From Opisthorchis felineus (lineage: Eukaryota; Platyhelminthes; Trematoda; Opisthorchiida; Opisthorchiidae), in NCBI GenBank assembly GCA_004794785.1, contig SJOL01008406.1, positions 53,971-117,970 on the forward strand: 64,000 nt of DNA, given 5' to 3'. The notes under the pieces are model-generated. The model saw nothing but the letters and a program-made list of their open reading frames with translations, did no database searches and was not told the DNA's origin. Both the position numbers and the translations under genes were made by a program. The first letter of the stretch is position 1; each line of letters opens with the position of its first letter. Below are positions 37,801-52,800 of this stretch, one piece after another.

Positions 37801-40800
37801 TAGCCAACTACACTCATTTCTAAACCAATTTGTTTTCAAAATCATCACAAACGAGTGATTCAGCTGGGTTCCAGGTGAATCTCCCGCAAAACCAAATTAG
37901 TTTGAAAATGAGTGTATTTCGCCGCTCCTCAGTTTTCTTTCTTTCAGTGGCAAAGATTTTAGGTCAATTTTGCATTTTCCTATCGTAAATCATAAGTCAA
38001 AACCTGCTGATATTACATTCAGGTTCATTGGGTGATTTTCGACTGGATTTTCTGTGTACTTTTTTTTCACTTTTGTGTCGTTTGAATACCGAATTCTGGT
38101 ATAGAAAAATTTGAACTCAACGTACCTAAATCTCAGGCTTATTGTTTATTGTTGCTTAAGCGCTTCTAGATTCGGGTTTTCGAAAAATCAACAAATTTTC
38201 GGGTAGCAGTTTATTCCGCTCAAGTGTCACCGTGAAAAGGGCCGTAAAGTCGAACTTAACTATCCAGTGTATGAAGGCAAATTAAGTTGACGGGAATATG
38301 AATTAACTGTGAGTACGCCTGTTGTCTTGCTCGCTGAGCTTAGTAGTTTAGTTGCAAACGCTTCATCACCGATGTAGGTGACATCATCAGAGCTCTCTTA
38401 GGGGGCGGAGTGGAGCGTAGCGGTGCGTCCAGTGGTACTGGTTGGCTGAGGATACTTGAAAATCACACAAGTGAACGTGGACTAAATTAAGCGCATTGTG
38501 AACATGGTTACCTCTGTTCACTGACTCTGTTAACTGAAACGTTCAAGAAAGTGAAGCTACAGGAAGCCAGTTTCTTTTGTTACCGTTAATGGAAGGTGTG
38601 TTTAGCACAAAGTCTTGGTGATTTCTTCCGAAGAACGGACTCCACAGGAATCCTGAACTTTCTGCCATAAAACTATGACGAGTTTTAAAAAAAATAAATT
38701 GGATCATTCCGTGGAAGGTGCTTCTTTGGACGAGGTTCCTCAAAGTAAGTGATGGTATACTAAATTTTGAATAGAAAAACAGAACACAAAATAAAACACA
38801 TTGATACCAGGACGCCTTGCTTACCAAGGAATCGCTCTACCAGGAAAGCTACCACAGACGTTGTCCCATGATGCACCCAAAAATTGTACTGTTCAGCCAC
38901 AGCCCTCTTATAGATTGACTTTTGAAGACAATCGGCGGCACCAGAAGAGTGAATTTTACCGTAAACGGGGTGTTCGCATAGTTTATGAGCTAAAATGACG
39001 TCAACTGAAATACAGTCACTGAGGATGAAAGTCGAAACGAGCGACCTCTTACTTTCATTGTCCACAATAGAATTAAGAGGAAGGAATGTTTAGTCTAACG
39101 TGGAAGTAGAAATTATGCTCCTTTCATCACTAAAAGTTGATACTGAGCATCGTATCCTATTGCCAGACTGGTAAACTGCAGCTCACATCCCCAGTTTTTG
39201 AAGCAATGAAGCTTTCAGTAAATCAACTTAAAAATGAGGCAAACGATTTACAAAATCCGTTCCGCAGGTTCTATGTTACCGAACCTGCCTTTAGGAGGTG
39301 CGTGTTGTGGCTTTCAGGCTCTACATTTTTGGAAAACTTTAAAATACACACAGGTCGGTAAGTTGTCGCCATTTGAAAAAACATCTTTTTTCAAAGTTTG
39401 TTGCAGTTTACTGCGTAACCAATTTCAAGATTAACTGTATGCAATACCCCTTACACATCACTGCAAATACACTACCGAAAATATACTACTGCATTACGGG
39501 AGTGTTTTAAAGTGGTATGAACGACGGTTGATAGACTAGAGTCACTGAAAACGGGCAAAAATTAAGAGACTTCATTTTCTTGAATACCAAAACCATCCAA
39601 AAAGATATGTGAAGAATGGAGTGCTGTTGATAGAAATACAAATGAAAGGAGAGAAACCTTTCCCTGCGAAGTCGTTTGTCGGCAAACACCAACTAAGTAG
39701 TTACAAACTATTGGACAGGAAAGTAAACGTCTCATATGCACATAATTTTTAAAAACTAAACATCCTCACGCGTCTTCTTGAACTTCCATAGACATTTATT
39801 GACTATTACACAATTGCAAACGAACACCGTAAAGTAATAAACTTCAACTTTCATTAGATGTGGGGCAGGGCTTCGACACGCCCACAGACTACTAGCATGC
39901 ATCATCAGTAGTATACGCCGTTACTCCAGTACAGTCATTCTTAACAGATAGGTGATAGACAACTCAGAGGACTTGTTGGGTGTTTAGTGGAATCCAAGAT
40001 CGCCGAAATGCACTGGGACACAAGGTTGCTCACATAGTGTAAGGAGAAACCAAACTGAGTTGGTCACATTTGATGCGATACGTCATGGAAGCATTCGGAA
40101 CGAATATTTACAAACATTTACTTGGAGGAGGTTCATCTAGCTAGACGAAAGCAGAAGTGTTACTAATCTGGAGTGTATAAACTTAGCAATATGTTTTTCA
40201 GCGAGCTGCCTGAGAAAACGAGGTTTAGTGATGATTTCAAAAGTCCTGCTGACAGTACGGAAGCACGCGTCCCGTTTTGGATGACGATTGGCCGAAATGT
40301 TCAATCCCCTAAGTATGTCCTATTTCCCTGGGACGCTTTGGAGCCAAAGTAACTGAGTTACTTGACAGTTAAGTCTTTTCGCCAGTGTATCTGAGAGGTA
40401 GAAAACTATCCATTGTTCGCAGCAAATTTTCCGATCCGATCCAGCGGCTGGTGTACCCAAGAAAGTGCCCTTGATAACCAATAAAGTATAATGTTGAGTT
40501 ATCAAAACTGAACAGAGATACGAAGAGTTCTGGAGCTGCAAAAACGAATCGTTTCCGCTGCGAACCAAGGTCTCGTTTTTGTTTATAGCAAACTTTGTGG
40601 GTCAGAAATTTTAGGGATGTTGCTGTCACAGCGGCAGTCAAATCCAATCCCGATATCTCCCCCTCTCCAGAAGACGCATTTGAAACAGTAATCCAGTCTT
40701 TACTTTATTTAAGCCTTCAAGATAAGAACCCGGTCCACTGCCGAAAGTGCATTTTATTTTATTTCCAGTTGTGTAGGGTTAAGGCTGTTGATAAAGAGAT

Positions 40801-43800
40801 AGAAGAGTAAGCCTTATGGACTGCAGTATATTTATTGAAAACATCTGCCGCTATGGCATTTTCACGTTAATGGTATCGTAGTAGCGAAGCTCGATACTAA
40901 ATGAGTTAGCCTCCGTGGGAATAAAAATTTTGGTGACTCTGTTGTGCCATATTCTCTTGAGAAGAAATCCGATTACGCCCTGGCCTGAGCTTTCAAATAG
41001 ACAGATTTGAAAGCTCGACAATATTCGGGACGATTCTCTTTCTGGTTGAAGCAGGATATACTTACAGCACCATCGATTCACAAACGCTCCCTTTCACACA
41101 ATAACCGCGCCAGTTTTCTGTTTTTACCAGTGAAGACATTGATGCGGTAGTGAAGAACCGATGTTGTACTGTCTTTGATTATATTGCTGATGAGCGTTTT
41201 GAGGGGCAACGATCCCTGGTATTACAATCCCAAATAATTTTGAAAGATAATGCGCAAAAGTGGATGAAAAAGTCGACATCTTACTACCTACCCTATCAAG
41301 GATTCTAAGCCTGCTTCAAAAGTGCTGTGGTTTGCCAAATCTAAGGTGTTTGAATGAGGTCAGTTTCTCGTGTGATCGATGCAAACATTCATAAAATGCA
41401 GTATTGTATGGAAAAAGTAAACAAACCTGTCCAAGCCCAATAAGCAACTGAGCCAAGCCAACACCTGCCATTGATGCACTTATTACAGCGATGCGAGCTT
41501 TCATAGAGCTTTCTTCAAGGGGTTTGGTTATGATCTGGAGATGACGAAAGTGATTACGGTTAAGAATTGAATCAAGCTGGTTACTGGAATAATCAAATTT
41601 TAGGCGAGCAGACGTGTATTATACTTCAAACAAACCATGTAAAAAAGACAATTTCTAAGGTTCCTAATGGATGTCTTGTGAAACGATAAGAAACGTTACA
41701 CCACAAACTTTATACTACAAAGGCAGCTACAATTTGCTGTAAACAATCACAAACATCTAGGGTTATTTGAATCCAAGGTGAATCAATCTGGTTTTCAGTG
41801 GCGACTTAATCATTCGAAAGTTTTGCCAATCCAAATTTGATTTTGTTCCAGTATGCTTCATTTAGCTGTCTAAGGTCACTATTATTCAACAGCGACGTCT
41901 TGCGAATATGTCAAAATTTTGAGTAGTATGAAGTTCAGTAGGCGAGTTACCACTTCATATGTTTCTATTGAGTAATAGTAGCCTCTCGGTTATGCAATAA
42001 ATACGTTTCGAACAGAAGTGACGTTTGGTCGCTGGAGAAGACAAAAAATAAAAGTCTGGAGTTTTGACAGGATTGACGAAAGCAAAGGTTATTTTCCTGA
42101 GGCGTCAAATTACATATAAGCCTGTCGAGAGCTCTTCGACAACCGACGACCGGTTTCGTCCATCTTGTGCCTCATCAGACAGGCGCGGTCCCTGAGTTCC
42201 CCCAACCACATGTTTCAACTGAACCTGAGTTGGGCGCAATTTGTAAAATACACTCGTTCGCGCACCAATTTGGTGTTAACGAAAGACTCAACGGTATCCA
42301 GCTGAATCTATTGTTTATGGTGTGCTTCTTCAACTGAATGTGCTGCACTAGGTCGTTTCATGTTCCATTTTGTATTATATTCGAGGTATCGCAATACGTC
42401 GCGTAGATGTAACGTGCTGCTAATTGGGTTGCCGAAAACTCTTTGCCAGCCCACGACTGGCTTTTCTCTTTTTGGGGCTTATCAGATAGGCGTGATCTCC
42501 GAGTTTTCGTCATGTCTATGTTCTACTTGAACCCAGGTTTGAGGCAAGTGGCAAAATACACTAATCAGCAAATGAGTGTATTTCGTAAAAGGCTATCTTT
42601 TACTGATTAGCTGGTAACAATGCTCATCCGAGGTGTAGCGGACCGGCTGCCTCAGAGTTTAGCTAGGACAATATAATAAAGTTATCAAACTGTGATTCTT
42701 CTAAGCTGTATTGCGAGACTGCAAAAGTTCCACCAGCAAAGCGCCATCATACTACTTAAAAAAGTAGTGGAATGTCTAAATACATCCCAGGCCTAAAACT
42801 GACTGTCTACTTCACTCTGTGAGTGAAACCAGATAAATACAAGAAGACTTACGTCGTACACCTCAGAGTAGAGAATCGCGAACACGGGAAATGTTAAGGA
42901 CGAAAGGATGGAAAATAGGAATCCCAGTGTAAGGAAGACTGCTTCCGGACGATTCATCTTTATTAGGCGCAATGTAGGGTTATTGCTCCACTGAAAGATG
43001 GCGGCAAACAAGAATTTTTGCGTGACAGTGAAACTTGAAACAGTTTAGTGCGAGTAATTCAACGACATCTTATCAAAAGCAAACCGGACTGTTTGAAAGT
43101 GCAGTTGTCTCCACTGGATAAAACAGCCCTGGGAACTCAGGTAACTGTCAAACGAGGCTTTCCCTATTCCAAAAAATCTTACGGGTAACAAAAGAAGCAA
43201 AGATGACACGCAAAGGAGATTACGTGGATATTAGTTCTAACAAACGTATGAAACGTATGCATTTAAAAAATCAAACTCAGTGCTTTCCTGGATCCCAGTT
43301 GTTTCTCCCACGTTGGCTTCCAGATTTTAATGAGGGTAAATGGGTGCTGGGGCTTGGCGGCAATGTGTTTATTCTGAGGCCCCGCTGACATAGACACGTA
43401 CAGTGTGCGAATCCCTCATGAAGCCATCCTGGGTCGAGTACATACAGCATTTCCAAAAAAAACTTCTGGAGTTCTACCGTTTTTAATTACTGCCTTGTTT
43501 AAGTGTATGTGTTTCCGGATGCGTTGATTACGGATTTGCTACTGTCTTCGAATGTGAAACACACTCTTGGCAACATTCATCCGTCTTTAACTTTTCCAGA
43601 AACGCAATCGTTAGAGTTAATATTATAGAAGATAATACCTCAAAAATTGTAGAACTGTGGTGGAGATTTTGTTGGGTGAGTTGCGCAGTCATGTCGGAAT
43701 AACGTTATCAGATTTATATAAATTTTTAGTATAGGGATTATCACTCTGATTTCAGCATTTAGTCTCCATATTAGTTGGCTTCGTAAAATTTTCAATCTCT

Positions 43801-46800
43801 AAAAATTTGAGCCTCGCAAGTACAAAGATGCTGCCGTACTCAGGCTTTCATAAAGTAGATGTCCCATGTGTGACTTTCGACTAGACCAGCGCAGTTGGAT
43901 ATTTATGGAAGTGAAAATGTAACTTCGTATATTCCGCCTATTTGTGAATTTTGCTCTAAATAGGCAAGAGTAGTTTCTTCACCATTGTCTGAACGGGAAA
44001 TTATCTGCTATGCTGTGCTTTCCATTGAAACAAATTGAGATTCAACATCTCTAGCTGAATACATTAGTTGCCGGACACATCACTCAAATTTGCTGTCGTC
44101 TCTTTTATACTAGACCAAATGAAAATCATGCTTGCCGCAGAAAATCCCCAGTATGCACATACAGCCGTTCGCTGAATTTCATATCGCGTGAACCATTACT
44201 TAACCCGTTCGATGTTTGATGGCAATAGACCACGCATCACCTCTGAGTGAAGTTGGTTGCTGTTGATCCGAAGAGGATTCCTTACGTGGTGTTGTTAACC
44301 TTTTGCTTGTGTTTTGACCGTTTTTTCTGAACGACTGTCGTTCTGCATCCTACATACCGTCAAAGATCACCGTCACACTTTTCAGAAATTGCTTATGGGC
44401 ACTTAGATTTCCAAAATGTAAGTGTGGAATTGACAGCTCGTTGCATCCCGCTTGTTTGATTTCAAAAATGGTGCGGTAACTAAACTTTTGAAGCAGATTT
44501 CAGCAGCTTATCAAGTTCCCAAATCTGTCGTTTTGTATACGCAACCCATGTTTGACGTTACGACAAATTCTCACCAGAACACGTTAACTACACCGTCGGC
44601 CGTCACTATGTGTTAACTATCTCCTAGTGGTCTGAGATAAATGATTTCGGAAAGGACCAGAGTACTACAGAAAAAACGAGCAGCTGTTCAAGAATCTCGA
44701 ACATCAGCGCACTAAAAATGTAGGTGTTGCCTGTGTACTCAGTTCCTCTAAGACATTTGTAAAACCTATTTCGGGTCTGTTTAGGTCAGAGTAAGAAAAC
44801 ATCATCGTATAAACCACTCTGGTACAGAATTTGGGCCGGACGTAATGGTGGCTCTAAGCGTCAGTACACCTGGTCCAAGATAATTCTGCCCTACCAGCGC
44901 AAAACTTTGAAGAGACTACCACATAGAGGTGAACCGGCGGTGAAATAACATATCTTAAGCTATGGGATTCCTCCCTAAGCAGACTACTTGGTAATTTCGG
45001 CAAAAACAATTCCCTTGATTGATGTTCTCATCTAATATATCCTGTTTTTTTATAAATATTTTGGAGTCTTGCAAAACTTGAGGAGAAGCATCTGAAAAGT
45101 TACTTTATCTACATTTATTACAAGGTTATGAAGGCAATCGTTGATCACTTGAACGGTTCAGTTGATTAATATTTGGTATTTGATAACCTTCTAGTTAACC
45201 ATGACCCTCCTGTCTTTTGAGTAAAAGTCACAACAATAATAAGTGCAGTGTTTAAGCCCTTTTTACAGTAGTTGCAACCTAGTCATTCTCCATATGTGCT
45301 TTGTGGCTACAATTTGACGGGTTCCACAGTTTTTCAAGCAGCCGAGGCTTGTAGCGCAAGACCAGTTTGATATACCATCCAGACCTTGTGACATGCACTG
45401 GCTACATTCTGCTAACGCTTCTCTTTATAGCATAAATTTTGAGCCAATGCTACCAGGGGTTCCAAAGAATCCAAAGCACGTCTTACATCTTGCTGTTTTC
45501 TACTTACTTCTCCTGGGAAACGTTTGTGGTGTAACTCATTCTAGCTCAGTGGAAGGAATCTGTTTGACGTTTCCCTGCACAGATACTTACTTTTTTGGAT
45601 ATTCCCGAAGACAGCAAACCCGCGGCATTGTCTTCCTTCGCGACGATTGAACTAGTGTCCGATGCAGCCTGCAATGCATTCGCATAAAACTCAACCGTGA
45701 GTTTTAGACGGTTACATGTTTGCAGCAGTCAGTCGCTACCGGGGCACTTACAGAGTACTTTAATGCTGCACAACGTGGTGTTAATGAAAGATTTCAATAG
45801 CAGGCAATAGTCTGAAAAGTCGAGTGTCCTAAAATCGGCGTAACTGTTCATCTGACTAGCTATACGAACCATACCATAATGAATTAATCAAGCAGAACTG
45901 AGTAGTGACAAGTCAAATATTTCTTGAAAATCTAGTCCACAGAAATTCCATGACGAACAGGAATCCAACGTATAAATTTTTGTACTGAGTTGAAATTCCT
46001 TCTCTGAAACGTTAATACCGTGGCCGTATGTTATTTGTGGAATTAGTATTCTTGTAAAACCAAGGTTAACGTTCCTTTGCAGGAACAGTGTTCAATGTGA
46101 CGCCAACCATACTGAAGGAAATTTTATTTACGCAAAACTCCACTGATGACAGTTATGTGCACAACAGAGATGGTGGTCGCGGCATATGATTCTGCTCGGA
46201 ACGACCTCGGGCATACTTGAAAAGGATTAATCATCGTATCGAACGGGTAACTGCTTTTAAGTGGGTAACGATTAACGAAAGAACAAAAATTTGTTGCTTT
46301 TATTGACTTATCAAATGACCGAAAATCGAATAGTTCGGCGACATAATTGGTTTTCTTTACAGTTATCCCTGGAGCTTTTGTAATGATAATTTAGGTGAGC
46401 GGCAAAACCAAGAAATCTCACATAACCCAGGCAACCACCAATATCGCCCATAAATCCAAAGCATCTTGGAAACTCTGAAGCAAGTCTGCCGTACAAAGAT
46501 CGAACAAACCCATGGTTAACCACAGCGGATATATCCATATTGATATCGATAGGATGGACGTCTTTGTAGGCCAGAAAGTAAAATCGAAGACCAGGAATTC
46601 GACTAATATGATATCAACTTTGCGTTTCGAGAAAAAACCAAAGAATTTTTTATTGAGATAGTATGGCGGCTTTAACAAAAAGAGTAGCCATATTTAACCA
46701 CTAAGTTAACGTACAACATCTTCTTCCATATTAGGGACTCTCTTTTTCACCTGCGAGTACTCAACTCTGTATGAGTTGTGTTCAGTATATCCCAGGCCAT

Positions 46801-49800
46801 CCGGAATATTTGGTCCCTTAGTTCCTCCTTCAGCCTGATCTCCAGCCTGTGTACAAAGAGAATTTCGCAAGTCGACTTTGGTATTAGCTTTGTGGTATAA
46901 AAACGTAGTAAGAGCAATACGTGAACCAGCGAAAAAAAACTAAAGATTTTTACAGATGGTTACGTCGTCAGCTACAATAAGCTGGTTTGCTAATGGTTTC
47001 TACCGGAGGGCTCGACATCTGGAGTGTTAAGGTATCGGTCTATGAAACTGAACTGATAACCTTACAAAAACAAAGTAAACCTGCCATGTCTTATCTGGTT
47101 ACCTTAGAAGGTTTTTGGGGACCAAACTTTGAAGATGCATCCAGTTTTCGGCTGTGGCTTATTTAAACAAATTTGAACTATAAGCTCATACTCAATAGTC
47201 CCGGAGGTAGTAATTGCCTTTGTTTCTGGACACTACACGACACGCTAATACAAAGATCACCTCCTCATAAAAATATCGATCAGTGAGTTAGATATATGCT
47301 ATTGTCACTTCCATTGAGCCTCTGGTGGAAACCAAAACATTTCCTATCCACGCGCCTTCTTATACAACACTTTAAGGAGCAATCAAAACATGCCCGCTGT
47401 TTTCTTCGCTCACATCTAAAAAGGATTGCGTCATGTGAATCTATATCAGTTTGTTTCGTAAAGCTGAGAAGCTCTGTTGTGTCTACCCGTCAGACCCAAC
47501 AATTGGAATATTTCAAATTATTTTGGTGCAACAATTTTTGGTCTTAATGTCAGGATTTTGGATTTGATTTTTTCACGCATCACATCCTTTACATTTAGGC
47601 TAACCTCATTCTTAACCGCACAATGGGTTCTCCAATAAAATGGTACTGGGTGCACGATCATGTATTGGTATTCGATTTATGTTGGAAAGCGACCGATTCG
47701 TAACACAGCTGTTGTCCAAAAGGTCCGAGTTCGGTTTGTCTGTAATTTTTATACGCGGATTTTGTTTCAATCCTTTGGTCGGTATTGTTCACGACATATG
47801 TTGGTTTGGCACAAATACTAGACAGTGTAAGAAAATTTGGTAACCTCTTCAGCCAACATCCTCTCCGGCAAATTAAAAGTGATCGCACTTTACTCATAAA
47901 ATGACGCAATTTAAAACGGTCAACTAGCATTACATTATGGACCTTGTCACTTGGCATCTCTGGTAATTATTATAGTCAGTTTGAAATATTTTGCCTCAGA
48001 TAATTTCTGGTATTACCTGACTTTGTACCATCGCAGCGTATAGTCCGTTTGCTTTCATTAGTTGTTCGTGCGTTCCAACCTCTCGTATTTCTCCCTCACT
48101 CAACACCATGATCAGATCGGCATGACGAACAGTTGTTAGTCGGTGTGCCACAATCAGCACTGTGCGCCCAAAGGCTGCCCGCTCCAATGCTTCCTGGACA
48201 ACCCGTTCCGAGCGTGTGTCTAACGAGGAGGTCGCTTCATCCAACAGTAACAGTCGTGGCTGCCGCACTATGGCCCGAGCAATAGCGATTCGTTGCTTTT
48301 GTCCTCCCGAAAGTCCACCACCTGCTTCACCAATCCGCGTTTCATAACCCTATGAAATGAAAATGAAAATGGAACAAAGAATTCAAGCACAAAGGTCTAA
48401 CTAGGCGAAATACTTTGATTTTAAGTTTGTCTCAATAAAGCACATCTATTATCCTATCCACGTCGATTGACACTGAGTGTATGCATTATAAACTGTCGCA
48501 GCATTTGCGTATTCCTTTTGTGATTACGTTGAATAAATCTAGTACCTGAAGTAATCTATTTGCCAAACTGATGAACCAGTTAATTGCACTTGTCGTCTGT
48601 CAGAGCCACCTGAGAATGCAGACGTGGAATGGACACTTCCGTAAGTGATCATAGTCACCCAAATGATTTCCTCTTGTTATATGTGAACTAAAATTCAACC
48701 AACTCCCTTTCTGTTTACTAAGGGTCGATTTTCCAGTTACCAACTTTCCACTATTTGCCTATACCAATATGTGATTCAGTGCGAACCAAATCTCTTGATT
48801 CATATAATTCTCCACAAATCCCTCACATTAATTGTGTCAGTCGGAACACTTGGTCAGTAGTCAGATATTTTTTACTGGTGTAACACACTCAAGAAACTTA
48901 ATCCAGTAAATATGGGGTTAGATTCATTGTCATACCGATCAGCATATCGAAGACGTCTACCCGTATGGTTACGAAACGTTGTCAAGCTCAGCGGATGGAT
49001 CATCTGCAGACAACTGCGTTTTTTGTGTTGGCGTGGCCCAAAGTTCAATGAGTTGCATCTCTTCAACCGTAACAGCCCTCAAGCAACGACAAACAATTAT
49101 AAAAACACCGGTAACTTTTTTCAGAGAAATTTACGCCCAAAGAAACACCTTTGAAGGATCACGAAAAAGTGCCTCGAGGATGGTCTTGTTGTGGAATGTT
49201 CACAACCCGTAAACACCACAGCGTTGGAGCTTTTGAACAACCTCTATGTGTGAGTGATGAAATATTTCATTTCATCCAGAGTGGAGGCATTACACTTTCC
49301 ACAATCATGCGTGTTCGTAGTTGAGTTGAACCTCAAAACAAGATGAGCTGGAGCAAAGTTTTGCTAGAATGAACCAACAAGAAATTGGTAGTCAGTCGAA
49401 AGCTGATACTTGTCCAATTCCAAGTCTGTGTTTTATTCCAAGTTCCGCTACGACGTTACAGCCACTCCTATGTTTGCTAGTGTGGGTTCATTTTAGATAA
49501 AATTCCCTGCCAATTTCCGGCCACTGCAGTCACGCAAGTCCTGCTAACAAGGTAGGTAAATGTATGTGGGCTACGGGGAGATTTGTAACAGTGCAAAGAA
49601 TGACGACCGACGACCTACGCTGCTTTGGAATGCAACCTTGGAGATGAGGTCCGTTCGGCCGAAATTGTATTGTATGCGCCGTTCAATCTCAAACAGGTCA
49701 AACGTTCACCAACAACAGTAATATTCTTGCAAAACGAATATCCAACCATACTGGAAATTCTGATTGCCGTAAAACAATCCTTGCTTGTAAAGCCTACTCC

Positions 49801-52800
49801 CAATGATATGCAAGCGAGTCATCGACGAAGATATTGTATAACTAGGAAAACCAATTTTCTGTATGTTCCAGTTTTCAGTGTACTAATCCTCAGTTTCTCC
49901 TATCTATATGGTGATATTTACTGAGATTCGAAGCGATTCTAACGCAAACTTAAAGCCTGATATCATACAAAACTGTTTTTGTTCCCATAGTTTCTCCACT
50001 AATTCCAGCTTATTACTACGTAGGTCGTGCACAGGCAAGAGCAGTTTAAACCGGTTGTTCTCATGAGGGCAATGAGAGGCGGCGGAGTGGGGGTGTCGAT
50101 AGAACGACGTTGGGCAAGGTGTGGGCTGTGAGAGACCATAGATGTGTCTATACAAGTGCACATTTGTGATCACGTTGAGCGATTGGTTTTTTTCATTAAA
50201 AAGCAGTTTTGGGTTCTCTTGCTTACAGTAGTTAAACAACCGGCCTTGCCTTATCGTTGGTGGCAGTCCACATGTCTGATTGCTTGGTGTAATAAATCTG
50301 TGGATTGTAGATGCCGAATTCCACTCTTAAAGGGCTTGCGCTATTCGGCAGCAAGTGTTTCACTGTGTGCAGCCATTTCCCCATGTTAGTTTGTTTGGTC
50401 AAGTAAATTACGAGGCTTGTAAGCCCAGGAAAGCCTTGATAAGACCTTCAGGATGATGCTATTTTCCAAAGATGGAAACGAATTAAAATAAGCAACGGAC
50501 TTAAGGGTACATTGACGTAATATACTCTGTTGAGAAGTGAATGGTACCTTCGTTGTCTCCTGGATAAACTTTTGGATTGATTCAATAGGCCTCTTGTGAT
50601 CTTCATATCTCCCCATTTGACGGCCGGGTTTTCACAAATGTTTGTCTATCTACCAAACCAATTCACCACACCAGTCCATTGTTTTTTCGTTGAATAATCT
50701 CTGTTGAGTTTGTTCTGTTTGTTTGCAAATGAGTGTATTTCGCTAATTTCGTTAGGTATTAATTTTCCTGTCTACCTTATTTGCGTGTGAAATAACATTG
50801 ACACCCTTTCGCGCACACATCTGCTTTGTTGTAAAATCCATCACTGGCTGACAAGAAACTTGTGCTTTCATCAATGAGGAAAAAACGCTCCATTAGAGAA
50901 TAGCAAGAAAATGGAAAAGATATGGACCTAGATTAGAAGGCCTTTGGTCTTATAGAAATCAATACGACAATTTCCAGTGATGGCCTGCTGGGTTCGTCAA
51001 GTCGCTAGTGATAAAATCACTGAAGCAGCAAGGAATATTGGTCATTTAACGATGCTATCCTGAGTATTCTGCCCAAAAAAGCCTCATTTAGAACACCTGT
51101 GGAGACAACCGGCGATGGCTGCTGAATATTGGAATACTGAACATTGGAAAACAAAATACTCTTGAGGGCTGGAGCTTGGAAATTCTAGCTGAGGAAAGTG
51201 TTACGGTTCCGCTATCTACTAACGCGTCACATTGGAAAAAAGTCAAAATCCGCTTAGCGAACTTACACATTGTTTTATATGACTTCATCGGGATAGGATT
51301 TCAAAGTTGCTGTGAGATGTTCTTTTCATCTACCTTAATAGCAACACAGAGTGTACAACCCAGAACCGTCTATTGGCCAATGGGTTGGACATTATATATG
51401 ACTTGGTATTACGGGAGTTGTCACCACAACCACCGTCTCCTCTTGTAATAACTTAGCCATTTTTGATTTTATGTGGACCACCACCTTTTACAAGACGCCT
51501 TGTGTTGATTCAGCTGACCAGGTGAGTCCCGGTTTTGCATTCTACGTGGTATGGGGTGCGTCCGCCACCCTGTCACTTTGGGTTATCCGGACCGAAGTTG
51601 TGGGAGGATTTACTTACCATTGTAGGCGATTCCCAGGAATTTATTAGGTCGTGAACCAGAAAGCTCGTATAATAGATTTGTTACCATCTGTGGAAATTGG
51701 AAACTTAGATATCTGGCTAATATTCAGCGGCTTTCGTATCCAGTATACGGGTATCGAATTTGCTATTTGCCGTTATTTGTTTTATGTGAAGTACATCCTG
51801 CGTGTTTCATTGTAGGTTGGTTTAAGTGCACTTGAAATTCATTTATATCAACTTGAAAGGCTTCGTGATAATTTCCGAGGCATCTTCGTACACCTAGTGC
51901 CTGATTAAATGCACAACTACAGACTCGTTCTGTGGAAAGATTTTTAAATTTGTTGATTTTTCTTTTGGAATGCTCGATTTTTGACCTAAATATGGATAAT
52001 TTTCGTTACAGATTGATTGGCTGATTTCCGTAATATGTAGAACTTGGTACTGGCACAAAAGATGCTGCATCCTCAGAAATGCTGTCAAATCCGACCTCAG
52101 TTCACTTAGAGAGATAGAAGTGTTTTGGTCCTTTCACCGGTTGTTGTTTGCGGTGTGGAGGTGTAGAAGCAAAATATTTGGGACATTACTGACCGGCAAA
52201 AGTTGGCAGAAAAACTCGCTCTCATTTGCAATATTTTGCATTCATTTTCATTCCTTTGCTGGCTTTTCTAAGGGAGAATAAATATAATCGTGTGATAAAT
52301 GAACGCAAACTACACCCCTATTAAATGACAAGCCATTACGGATACAAAAAGATGTAAACCAAATGTTTTTTCCATAAGCCTCTTCTGCCCGTATATAGAC
52401 CAACCCCAGATAAAGGTCGTGTTTTGCGTTCCCATGGGCACCAAAATTTTGATAAGTATTTCAACCTTCGAACCTTGTTTTAAAGTGTGCATATTAGTTA
52501 CTTACCTCTGGTAGTGTACAAATAAAATCGTGTGCGTTTGCTAGCTTAGCCGCCTCGATTATTTCTTCAGGTGTTGCGTCCAACTTGCCCATACGTATAT
52601 TGTCAAAAATGGTTCCATCAAATAACACCGGTTCTTGCTGAACGCAGCCGATCATTGAGCGGAAATGTATCAAGTCCAATAGTGGTAATTCAACACCCTC
52701 TATCAGCACCTGGAAAGATGCAATGTAAATAGCAATAAAGTCAGGTAAAAGACAGGATTACTATTGAAAATCGCATTTTCCCCAAGTTTCTCCAATGAAA

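Larger units (their letters stand above)
42110..42595 (-). repeat. Tandem hammerhead repeat, 307-bp period
   Basis: Two ribozyme motifs (42138-42186 and 42446-42494) are separated by one unit length. Their GTC triplets, at 42148-42150 and 42455-42457, are 307 bases apart. The spacer has AAATACACTCGTTCGCGCAC, TATCCAGCTGAATCTATTGT and CAACTGAATGTGCTGCACTA, as in 22838-23040. The right end is a collapsed hairpin, AAATACACTAATCAGCAAAT then GAGTGTATTT. Confidence 0.8.

Noticed and set aside
39870..39915. Reverse strand CTGATGATGCATGC with a possible long stem II and GAAGC
   Set aside because: The first stem II pair mismatches and no NUH triplet with a stem I partner follows. It could equally be a chance fold of a repeat.
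45393..45650. 85-codon + strand frame with a hydrophobic stretch like a signal peptide
   Set aside because: It is antisense in an ABCB intron with no similarity or promoter seen.
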